From assembly GCA_935421135.1 (NCBI GenBank), contig OW285193.1, forward strand, positions 9,767,099 to 9,831,098: a stretch of 64,000 nucleotides of DNA, in the 5' to 3' direction. Origin of the DNA: Bugulina stolonifera. Taxonomy: Eukaryota; Bryozoa; Gymnolaemata; Cheilostomatida; Bugulidae. Below, one piece after another: positions 55,104-64,000 of this stretch. A model generated the notes under the pieces. It had not been told where the DNA came from, searched no databases, and was given only the letters and a program-made list of their open reading frames with translations. Position 1 is the first letter of the stretch. The number at the start of each line of letters is the position of its first letter. The position numbers and the translations under genes are program-made.

Positions 55104-56342
55104 CAGAGCTGAGTCCAAGTCATAGGTTTGACTTGACAAGAATTTAATTCACTAGTGGACTTGATTTGGACTTGCCAACTTGGTGACTTGACTTTGACTT
55201 GCACATCAATGTGACTTCACTTGACTTAATTTGAAAATCTGAATTACTTGTGACTTAGGACTTTGAATTGGGGTATACCAAGTCAATGTGACGGATAAAA
55301 TTGTGTACACTGTTTAGCCAACATAAAAAAACAAGTCTTAATTGTCTACCCACATATCACTTTCCTCAGAGTATATCAGGGTTAGGGGTTTGAGACTATG
55401 CACTACAATATGAACTAGTTTGGAATTACAGGGTAGCTAGTTGACACCCCTTATCGTGTGCTGCTTACGTCCGGTTAAACACTGTATCACCATTACTTAT
55501 GTACAATACCACATGACCAGTCTAGATATCAGTGCCAATATCATTCATTACATCATCTATAGACTGGTTCTTTATCATAGTTGAATGGCATGCATACCCG
55601 GCTAAACTTTTGCATGGTTTGAAACAGAGTTGTGTCCCAGTCGACTTGCAAGTCAACAAGTCAAGCCATTTTTTAAAACTTTGGAGGCAAGTCAAGTCCA
55701 TGTCGAGTCAGTGCTACCTTAAGTCAAGTCAGCTGTCATGCAAGTCACAAGTCAAGTTCAAGGCCGCTTGTCTACTTGCAAGTTGAAATGCAAGTCAAGT
55801 GGGAGACAACTTCAAGATTATTGTACATCTTTCCAAACATCACTTTTTTTCTTTTAGTAGACATTCCAATGCATGAAAAACCATGCCAATATGTAGTTGG
55901 ATGGGCATGTATGCTAGACATTAATTATGGCAACTAGTCTATGTATGTAGCAATATTGGCACTACAGTTGAGACTGGTCATGTAGTATTATATACAGTAT
56001 TGGTGACGGTGATACTGTGTTACATAGCATATAAACAGAACATGGGACAGTACAGAGTGTCCACTGGCCAGTCCTGCAATTTCAGTCTACGTATTGTAGT
56101 TTAATTGACTAATTATTGCATTGTGCATTGTATTCACTACTTACACCATACTACTTGCACTACTTTATTCTCCACATTGACTTGACAGAACCCAAGTCAA
56201 AATCACAAGTCATTGCTGCGTCCAAGTCAAGTCACATTGATATGCAAGTCAAATTCAAATCAAGTCAGCGTGTTGACAAGTCCAAGTCAAGTCGACGTAT
56301 GACTTGACTTAGCAAGTCAATCTATGACTTGGACCCAGCTCT
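55104..56342. mobile_element. ~1.24-kb imperfect palindrome built on CAAGTCAAGTC motifs
   Basis: The ends AGCTGAGTCCAAGTCAT and ATGACTTGGACCCAGCT are inverted. Arms keep matching inward: ACTGTATCACCATTAC near 55482 pairs with GTGACGGTGATACTGT near 56003. The centre is near 55725. AAGTC/GACTT motifs fill the terminal and central parts. This is the architecture of a foldback or hAT-like MITE. The flanks (GTAAGGCAG, GTATGCAAT) are only partly alike, so the target duplication is unproven. Confidence 0.65.
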
Positions 56343-56399
56343 GGTATGCAATAGATTGCAATGTCTATTAAAAAGGCGATGTTTTGTAAAAAAACCTGT

Positions 56400-56520
56400 C
56401 AATGTTTTTTGAAGTTGTCTCCCACTTGACTTGAGACTTGCATTGTACACTGACTTGAAGCAGTTCTGACTTGACTTCAACTTGGCTTGCCTCCAAAAGT
56501 TTACAATGAGTCGACCTGTT
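56400..56520. mobile_element. Fragment of the same palindromic family, inverted
   Basis: GAAGTTGTCTCCCACTTGAC is the complement of 55795-55814 inside the large palindrome. The following bases (GACTTCAACTTGGCTTGCCT) mirror 55640-55700. It lies just outside the right end, so it is a second, partial copy or a rearranged arm. Confidence 0.6.
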
Positions 56521-56599
56521 GGATAGAGACAAATAAGAAGTTTAAATTTAGCTTTGTTATGTAGTGAACTACAACTATCCTACGCATCCCATAGGAGAC

Positions 56600-58894
56600 T
56601 GTGCCAAGGAGCTGTGCACCTATTGGCTAGCAGGATAAACGGATTTACGGTAGCTAGCCGACTTGTAGAAGACTGCAACCCTTATCTTCATAAACTTTGG
56701 TGAGTGAAGACAAGGGTTTCTTTGTACCCGGTTGCTTGTTGCTGTAGGTTAGCTAAGGATAAGGTGAAAAGGTGAAGGGATGAAGAAAAAACTTTAACTT
56801 TCCTAGGTTATTTGAACTCCAAAACTGAACCAACTGTCAAAACCATGTAGGCCGCAGTGCTTTACTACAACCAACTAGAAGACCAAATGCAGCCCAGTAA
56901 ATTTCTTACAATCAATTCAGACCGGTGCTTATTATACAGTCATGTAGATATAGGCCTAAATAACATTATTTATATTTATGTAAATGATTGATCAAAACTT
57001 CATCTGCTCAAACCATTATTGCATTAACTAGTAGTTATAATAGTATATTCCATATCATTTTCAGGATTTTTATTTGATGCAAGGAAAAGACAGAAAGATG
57101 CAGACACTTGGCAGCTACCAGAAAGTGTGGTTCCAACATCAAAGGAAGAGTCAGACTTATGTGGGAGCAAATCCTATGAAGCTGTAAGCAAAAATTCCCT
57201 AGTGTATTATTGTACTTAGGATGCCTGCCTGGTTGGTCAAAACTAGATTAAACCTATAATAGTAGGCTAAATGTGTCACATATGACTAAAATTGTTTAAG
57301 GTAAACAGACAGGATAGGCCTACTTGACCTGCATTTCAGCCATGCAATGCCCTAACCAACATGTATTACAAAGTGTATAAATTTACACCTAGTAGTATAT
57401 ATTTGTAAAGAACATGCATGCTGTCAAACTACTTTGGGTTGTGGTTGAACATCATGGCACTTCTGACAGAGTCATGTTTTTTTTCATTTATTTATATTAG
57501 TTTATGTCATCATTATTCAAATAGTAGTGATATTAAAATAAGGTAATAGAACATGGGGCTAATCAGATAGTTCGAAACTAGAGTTGTGACAGCCCCATTC
57601 CAGAGGTTTGCCAGCCACAGAAGGCTGACACATGCAACCAGGGACACACGCTGCGCCCACCCACTATGCATCAAGCTCCCAGAGATGAGCAGCCAGGTGT
57701 CCCGCATAGACCGCACCGCGGAGGCCTCGTAGGTCCCACGCATGCTCACCAAATAGATTAGCGGCAGTAAAATAAATAGACCTCTTTCCCAGTTCCGAAT
57801 TAACTTTAATTGATTTCAGTGGATTTTCAATGTCATGGGGTGTACAGTCTCAATTAAATTAAGATTATTCAGTTGATTGTTAAAGTTGACCTTCTTTGCA
57901 AACCCACTATTTAGCACCATGGCTGTCATAGCTTTATAATCATATCTAAACTGTTAGTGGAGTAACTATCTCATGCTAAACTGCACGAAAAGTAGTCAAA
58001 AATGGTTAAAATTTCCATGATAATGTTTGCAGTGAGAGTTACCCACCCTTACTAATAATGTCAATTCGCATAAATTGTATCCGATTTTCTCAACTTTTTC
58101 ACGCTGTACATTGTATCAAATAGTCAAACCTGCTATCATAGTAAACATGTCTTTGTATAATATGTATTTCTAGGTAACACAAGCATGTGGGGGAGAGACT
58201 ACTCTGATTCTATTTAGATACATGGGAGATCTTCTAATGACTTTAGAGAAAAGCTAACTATGTCTATCATGCTCTTCGCAGGGTTGTTTGTTAGTAAGTG
58301 AAAATTTGGCTAATGAACTTAATAGAAAAATGGTAGCCGGTTGTTTTACCATTCTTGTCATAGTTATGGGTGCACAAAATTAGTTTAGATTGCAGGTCAA
58401 CTACACCTTGTTTGCACAACAACCTCTCACAGTTGCAACTTAGCTTATACACATACTTAGATGATTGCCTTTCTCATGTACTCACAATAATATAGATCTC
58501 TGTTGACACGTACAAATAGTCTCTAACAATCAAGCAGTCCCGTGTAACATATTTCTGATCGAGTATTTATGTCAGTTCAGTCATTAATATTGTATCTTTC
58601 TACAAAATTATGAGATACCATGCTCCATGATGCCGCAGAGTTTAAAAATAGATATTTTGATAGAACCCCTAGTTTTATTATAAGATATTGGCATGGGTTA
58701 ATTAATGTAATGATAGAGGGTAGCACTAGCCCTATTGTATTATTTTATTTCTACTGTTTCTACATTTAATCCTAGTGGCCAGGTGAACTGTCTGCATAAG
58801 TAATGATGATCAACCTTTTGTTGTTTTATGTTTCAGTAATGATCGGCTTACGAAGAAGAAAGATACTTCACTCCTATGCTCCCTTTCCTACTAA
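56600..58894 (+). CDS. Small spliced gene, 54 aa, with 5' UTR exon
   Basis: An inverted CCAAT box (ATTGG, 56622-56626) precedes a non-coding exon ending at 56699 (donor GTGAGTG). Exon 2 (57065-57183, acceptor TTTTCAG, donor GTAAGC) contains the first ATG at 57077: MQGKDRKMQTLGSYQKVWFQ then HQRKSQTYVGANPMK. Exon 3 (acceptor TATGTTTCAG, 58837) joins in phase 2 and ends LNDRLTKKKDTSLLCSLSY and TAA at 58894. Exon 2 is also open in another frame (FLFDARKRQKDADTWQLPES), which looks at least as protein-like and would stop at the first codon of exon 3. If that frame is used there must be a coding exon upstream. No family recognised. Confidence 0.4.
57555..57745. other. GC-rich island with open frame on the minus strand
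   Basis: Noticeably GC-rich against an AT-rich background. The minus strand is open through GTYEASAVRSMRDTWLLISG and WAQRVSLVACVSLLWLANLW. The flanking TAGTTCGAAACTAGAGTTGT resembles TAGTTTAGAACCAGAGTTAT at 39377-39396, so this may be part of a dispersed repeat. Not identified. Confidence 0.35.
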
Positions 58895-59212
58895 TGGATT
58901 CAACTACAGGTACTGTATGTCACAATTAAAATAAATGATATATTTGTACAATGTAGGTCCTAAATCAGTGGCATTCAATTCAAATTTTAATAAATGTACA
59001 TGTATGTTTGGTACATGCATGTGCAAGTCCCTGGCTTAGCAATCATTTATTGTGTTTTATTGTTATTCATAGTCTTGGCCAGCAATCTGAAAATTTCAGC
59101 GACTGATGCCTGCATTTGTGCTGCATTAATGTCGTATTCAACCACATTTCATGCAGTTTTACAAACTGGAATGCATGTGAACACACAGCCATATTATATG
59201 TACATGTAATAT

Positions 59213-59265
59213 CGCTAGTACCTGGCAATGTACCTGGCCGCTATGTACCTGGCCTCTAGCTTGGG
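59213..59265. repeat. Short tandem repeat, GTACCTGGC core
   Basis: GTACCTGGCAAT, GTACCTGGCCGCTAT and GTACCTGGCCTCTAG follow each other, three units of 12 to 17 bases. Confidence 0.75.
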
Positions 59266-60048
59266 GGCCCAGTCACCTGTTTGATCCTCAACCCATGTAG
59301 TTATAATCAATAAGAAGCTGGTAGAATTAGTCATGTAATTAGTTAGTATTATTTAGTGTCAGTAAAAGGGTTCTGCTGGTAAGCAGTAGTCATTCTGCCA
59401 ATGTTGCACCAACATTCATCAACATAGCCTCTACAAAGTTGTGATTTTCTTCTGCAAATTGCAGTAATAAAATTCTGATTTTCATTTGTAGAATAAGAAG
59501 AGATTACAGAGGAAGGGAAAAGGAAAGAAGTATAATAATTCAATTATATCTATGTAATTATTGTAATAAACAGGTTGTAATAAAACAAGTATTCAATACA
59601 AATTATGTTTCTCTGTTTATTTACATGTACATGTATGTTAGACTTATACTACAGCTGGAACTACTAGGCAGGTGTCGAAAATATGTACAAAACAGTTGCC
59701 TTCTGTGAAAGAGCATTAAGGATAGCAGAGTTTATTTTTTCACGCTACTATGGTGTACAAACAATGCCAATCCTAGCCCAAACCACTAGTGACTTCTTCA
59801 CAAGTCATGATCATGAGTTCGTAACCAATTTAAATTTGAATTGCTTCTAGAATCAGTCTTTCTGAATGTACATGTAAGTAAAGTATTTCTACCAAGTTCA
59901 TTCTACAGTAGGAGCATAACAAGACTCTAGAAGCCAAGCCATAGCTGATAATGTTGTTAAATATCATGACACAGCAGTACTATGATACAAGTGTCAATGC
60001 TATAGGCTTCTGGGCTAATGCATGTGCTATTTTTCACAATGTTTCTGG

Positions 60049-60244
60049 GTTGTCTCCCCTCTCTCAAATGTTATGCAGGGAATAAAACATCCAAGTGTTA
60101 AATTATGTGGATTTAACATGCATATTTGACCAAGTACAAAAGTGCTCCAACTACTATTAGTAAGAATATCATTTACAATGCACGTGTCAGCAGCTACGTG
60201 TATGTATACTGCAATTGTTCAGCTGTGGAGGAGGGAGGACAACT
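60049..60244. mobile_element. Small MITE with GTTGTCTCCC ends
   Basis: GTTGTCTCCCCTCTCTC at the left and GGAGGAGGGAGGACAACT at the right form inverted ends of a ~195-bp unit. Related ends occur at 62085-62155 and 62302-62475. Confidence 0.5.
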
Positions 60245-60630
60245 ACTAAATATATACATGAAATAATTGAAAGCCTCCTACAGAAAGCAAGTATAATATT
60301 AGATGCTGGTTTTCAGTATGTCCCATCTACACTAATGGTTGCCCTCTCTTTTACACAGCTGAGTAAACACAGTTGCTACAAAAACAGTGCATCTCCTACC
60401 ACATTTTTGTAACTTACATAATATACATGTACATGTATGGTATTGCGTTCATGCATCCATGGTGTTCCTCTTAGAGCTGCTAGCAAGATACATGCACATG
60501 TACATTTGTATATTCTGAACTGAAGTTGTATTCTCTTTACATGTATGTGACATCTATAATTTTATTTTTCTGTTGTTTTAATGGATCGATCAACATGTAC
60601 ATGTAGGTATTTTTGGTAGATTAGGCTTAC

Positions 60631-60819
60631 TTTAGTCGTTGTCTGCTGGAAGAATGTACTAAAAATTGCGTTCATGGGTAGTACACAACCTGAAGCTATA
60701 CAATATGCTAAAATAAACACTGAGAGAACCTTCAATCTTTTGTTTATGTATGACCTACTGCTGCTGGTCTCACTAGAATAATTATTATGTCCGATATACA
60801 ATGTACGTATGTCTCTCAC
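60631..60819 (-). CDS. Possible membrane-protein exon
   Basis: Open frame up to the donor GTAAGCC (ACGACTAAA|GTAAGCC): RDIRTLYIGHNNYSSETSSS, then RSYINKRLKVLSVFILAYCI and ASGCVLPMNAIFSTFFQQTT. A serine-rich, basic stretch leading into a ~22-residue hydrophobic helix with a Pro resembles the third loop and TM6 of rhodopsin-like receptors, but no diagnostic motif (such as NPxxY) was found nearby. Upstream acceptor uncertain. Confidence 0.35.
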
Positions 60820-60999
60820 ATTTACATGGTTATGATCTGTGTGATAGATTCGGCTCTGTCTGTCTATTCTAACTACCCTAATTGCTTCGGTTCTGCAGGG
60901 AACATAAGTTTGGATAGTCTGTTAGATTGTTAGATAATTGTACACAGTATGTTTTATATTATGCATGTACACTGCTAGTACATGACTCTTATTATGAAC

Positions 61000-61690
61000 A
61001 ATATGTGATGTACATGTACATGTTATACATGTACATGTACAGTACATTGTATATTATGTAAAACATTTTGAGAGGTCTGGTGTTGTTATTTAATGTATAA
61101 GAGTATTATAATCCAACATGTAGGTATGTAATTCTTCAACTCATTGTCTCAACAACAACAAAGATCTCTAAGGCAGAGAGAAAAAGTGCAGAACACATGT
61201 CACAAGGGCCCCTGTGGCTAATAAATTGTAGATATACTGTATATCAAAGAGGAGCAGGGATCAGCCCTGGCCACCTTTGTTGAACTACATGTAATAATAT
61301 TGATAGACCAACTGCTGTTAGTACTTCCTCGTTCTCAATTATTTGCAAGCAAGGCAACATGTAGTGCAAGAGAAAGGAATGACATGTACTTTCATGCCTT
61401 AGCCTACTCTAACTAATAGTACCACGTAGGTAAATGTGTTACTGCAACTGCAGCCCTTTCAAGCAGGTATTGCAATACACTTCAATTTGAGAAGCTAAAA
61501 TATTTAATATTATTAACTTCCATATGACATGTATAATTGTACACATGTCTACATGCACATCACATAATCCTAATATTCTCAATACATGCAAATGCAATGT
61601 AAGGATGGGACAGAATAAGTCTGTGTCATTTCATATACATTGTACATGTACATTTACGTACATGGTAGATGTACAATGTACATGTATCAC
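61000..61690. repeat. Dense ACATGT palindromic hexamer clusters
   Basis: TGTACATGTACATG-type runs occur at 61010-61040 and 61635-61690 and scattered nearby. The motif is its own reverse complement and also appears singly or doubly at more than a dozen other places in the window. Confidence 0.7.
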
Positions 61691-62084
61691 ATGCTTAGCT
61701 GTTTCTCATCTATTAATGGTGGTGTATGATTTCACCACATTTTCACTACTGCTCTTCAGTCACTGCCCATTAAACCCAGCATGAACAGTGGTGCCCCAAA
61801 ACCTAAACAGAGAGTTATTGAGCTGTCATTTTAACCTGTTTTGCTGTGATGTTGCTGCTCCTGTTTTGGTTGAAGAATACAGACAGGGAGCTTCATCCTA
61901 CATGTACATACTAGATGCACACAGACTTATAGAATATAATTTATAATACAGTGAATTGTGAATAGGCTACACATAAAAATATGAAATCATAACTTAACCC
62001 TTTCTCAGGAAGATTCTTTATTAATATTGAATGTATTTTGGAGAAATACAATTCATAGGCACAAAACTATTGATTGCAGTTGGA

Positions 62085-62155
62085 AGTCGTCCTCTCTCAA
62101 TCTATTTTGTTTCATTTCTACCAGTAGGAGACAGATGGAAAGTGAGAGGATAACT
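62085..62155. mobile_element. Very small MITE, AGTCGTCCTCTCTC ends
   Basis: AGTCGTCCTCTCTCAATCT and GTGAGAGGATAACT are imperfect inverted ends of a ~70-bp hairpin. Same motif family as 62302-62475. Confidence 0.4.
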
Positions 62156-62301
62156 TCTCTCTATGATCATTATTGAATGAAGGCCCTTGCTCCTGAAGAA
62201 TAATTATTATTTAGATTACAAATTTAGTTAGAATTGCAACATGTATATCAAGTTGATACTCCTAGATTTTGTTCATTCATCAGAGAATTGTTATAAATAG
62301 A

Positions 62302-62475
62302 AGTTGTCTTCTCTCTCACCATTTGTGTTTTGCTGGTAGAAGTTGAACATAACTGGCTGAGAAAGGCTAATTTATAATTACAATAAATAGCTAATGAGTG
62401 CCCAGTAGACAATGCACATGCAAGGCTGGGTGTTTTCTGTACTGCTGATGGTCAGTGTGTGAAGAGAGGACAACT
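62302..62475. mobile_element. MITE, 174 bp, AGTTGTCTTCTCTCTCAC ends
   Basis: Left end AGTTGTCTTCTCTCTCACCA and right end GATGGTCAGTGTGTGAAGAG then AGGACAACT are inverted and match over about 25 bases with few differences. It is the best-preserved member of a family whose end motif also occurs near 29190-29240, 30010, 31148 and 60049-60244. Confidence 0.6.
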
Positions 62476-62479
62476 ACTA

Positions 62480-63150
62480 ATACACCAAGGTCTAACTACA
62501 TGAACTGCTATTTCCCACTAACAATGAACAGCTAGCGAATGAGATTGTGCCTACGTTCAAGAGCAAAATTCACTCTGTTTGGCAATGTTAATTATTGTGC
62601 ATTTTAGTGATACTGTTGCATTAGTTAATGTTGTAGTGTTGGGCACCCTATAACCTGTAGTTGGGAAACATTGCATCATTGGGTGATGTAATTATCATAA
62701 AGTGAAATAATAAAACATTATTGTAATGGCTGTGCGCCACAGGCCAGCCACTGCTAACTTGTAAGAGTAGAGAGATGATAACTTCTTATTGGTTCAAGCC
62801 ACCCTAAGTAGGTACTGGGTTTGCTGCTATCCTATGTGCTCCCAGATCAACTATTCAGTGGTATTTAGTAGTTTAAGTAGAATAGTGTATTGTGTGAAAA
62901 ACACTATCTAGGTATAACGATGATTCCTCTGTACAATGAAATTGTCCTTTTCTATACTCTGTAGTACTGAGACGAGAATACACAAGTAAGTATAATAATA
63001 TAAATATCACAGATAAGATAATGGGTGATTATTGCATAACAATTACATAATAGATTAATATGGATGATAGCCATCTAACCACTTGGCCTGGCCTGCTTAG
63101 TGTCCTGTCACAGACACAGATTAACATAGAGCTGTCTGGTAGGTCCTACT
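62480..63150. other. No gene seen
   Basis: Ordinary AT-rich sequence without convincing exons. The segment beyond 63250 to the window end has one open stretch at 63258-63526 (plus) that I could not support as coding. Confidence 0.45.
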
Positions 63151-63151
63151 G

Positions 63152-63242
63152 CGGTCAGTGTCAAGGGCAGCGTTAGTGTCAAAGGCGTTAGTGTCAAAGG
63201 CGGCCTCAGTGTCAAGGGCGGCCTCAGTGTCAAGGGCAGCCG
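63152..63242. repeat. GC-rich minisatellite, 15- to 18-bp units
   Basis: Five units with core AGTGTCAAGGGC or AGTGTCAAAGGC alternate with GGCCTC or GTT spacers. All units are multiples of three, so the plus strand is open across the array (VSKAASVSRAAS), but no gene context is seen. Confidence 0.85.
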
Positions 63243-64000
63243 GTCACCACATTATACAGTTTATTAAAACAGTTTTAAGGCACTGTCTTGTAATACCAGT
63301 TAAAAGCTTTGATAACCAAGTCAATGTACAATTACATAGTTTTGGATTTCTTTCACCCATGGCCTCCGCATCTTTTTCATCACTGGTGGCGGTTCTCTTG
63401 AGCAGAGCGAATTCCCTTTTCATATATCTAAAATACAGAACATTTCACTTGTCTTTTGCTGCAGCAACATTTTTTCATAAAGTTGTCCAAATAGCATCTC
63501 TATGGGAGATTAGCGACACTCCATAAACCTTCATAAAATGCTGTCAAGAGTGAAAAAGTTACCATAGCTGGGTAAACTGTGAGATTGTTGAAAATTATGC
63601 AAGGGATTGAACTTACATTGTACAATGTGCTTCCAGCTGTTATGTCTATAGCAGTTGAACCAAGTCTAGGCCTATGAATTTGTCTGCTCCCCCTACAGTT
63701 CATTCACCTCTTCAGCTATCTGTTATGTAATACATGTACATTACAAATTAGTATCAACTTATTAGACCTGTGAAAGTACAGAAAGCGCTAAGGGTTTCAT
63801 CTCAACATGAATGCTAATCTACATGCACATGTACATGTAAATAAGGGGTAAAAATCCATGTAACAACCTACAGTTTTCAAGCAGTATAATGTTAGTAGCG
63901 GTATAAAATTATTGTATAGTGCAAGATTTAGATTGCTGTAAAATTGCAGTATTAGGACAAGATGCTAAGCATATGCTACAAAGCAATGCAAATTGAAGAG

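Noticed and set aside
55532..56307. Plus-strand frames rich in KSSQ and QVKS
   Set aside because: They are translations of the CAAGTC motif array in the palindromic element.
58994..59209. Hydrophobic plus-strand frame with a membrane-like segment
   Set aside because: Starts in TACATG repeats and ends in them again; no splice or promoter support, so probably chance.
1..64000. CRISPR array, bacterial operon or prophage
   Set aside because: No regularly spaced repeats with unique spacers, no ribosome-binding sites or adjacent long frames; introns and animal transposons are present.

Overview
The window is nuclear DNA from an animal, most likely an AT-rich marine invertebrate; a sponge or cnidarian would fit, but the sequence does not settle it. 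The reasons are short coding exons with GT-AG introns, inverted CCAAT boxes at putative promoters, hAT-, pogo- and TTAA-type non-autonomous transposons, a Jockey/CR1-like non-LTR retrotransposon, tRNA-derived repeats and a run of 200 Ns at 33801-34000. There are no bacterial-style operons. Long open frames are rare, so most genes below are reconstructed by hand from splice sites, reading frame and intron phase.

Region 1 (1-26100) is a mosaic of duplicated segments carrying a minus-strand exon family that I do not recognise. At least ten exon types recur (named X1-X10 here), together with their introns, often in the same order. Where copies are intact, neighbouring exons agree in phase: X7 to X8 to X4 to X3. 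One exon (X2s) begins with a signal-peptide-like segment, MTFILLAIVGHSLVADA. Many copies are decayed by in-frame stops or lost splice sites. The best-preserved stretches are 12.0-14.6 kb and 20.7-26.1 kb. The second is interrupted by a 1.7-kb TTAA-flanked element.

Region 2 (26100-37800) is gene-poor. It holds a few isolated minus-strand exons, a GC-rich island at 32.4-32.7 kb, the assembly gap, a sequence that matches a complete minimal type I hammerhead ribozyme (34405-34450), a 0.9-kb inverted repeat enclosing a small membrane-protein ORF, and a 22-bp tandem repeat.

Region 3 (37800-49000) has the clearest genes. There is a terminal exon interrupted by a 455-bp hAT MITE with a perfect 8-bp target duplication. 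There is a two-exon gene for a small secreted PAN/apple-like protein and, beside it, a probably frameshifted relative. There is a C-terminal membrane exon. Finally there is a complete five-exon minus-strand gene (45299-48983, 266 codons) for an acidic protein with ~24-residue repeats, with a decayed second copy downstream. MITEs sit in its introns.

Region 4 (49000-64000) is dominated by mobile DNA: a non-LTR retrotransposon with an open reverse transcriptase frame, a 734-bp hAT element nested in it, a ~1.24-kb imperfect palindrome built on CAAGTCAAGTC motifs, several small MITEs and minisatellites. A small spliced gene (56.6-58.9 kb) and a possible membrane-protein exon (60.6-60.8 kb) are the only other coding candidates. 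The palindromic hexamer string ACATGTACATGT recurs throughout, most densely after 59 kb.
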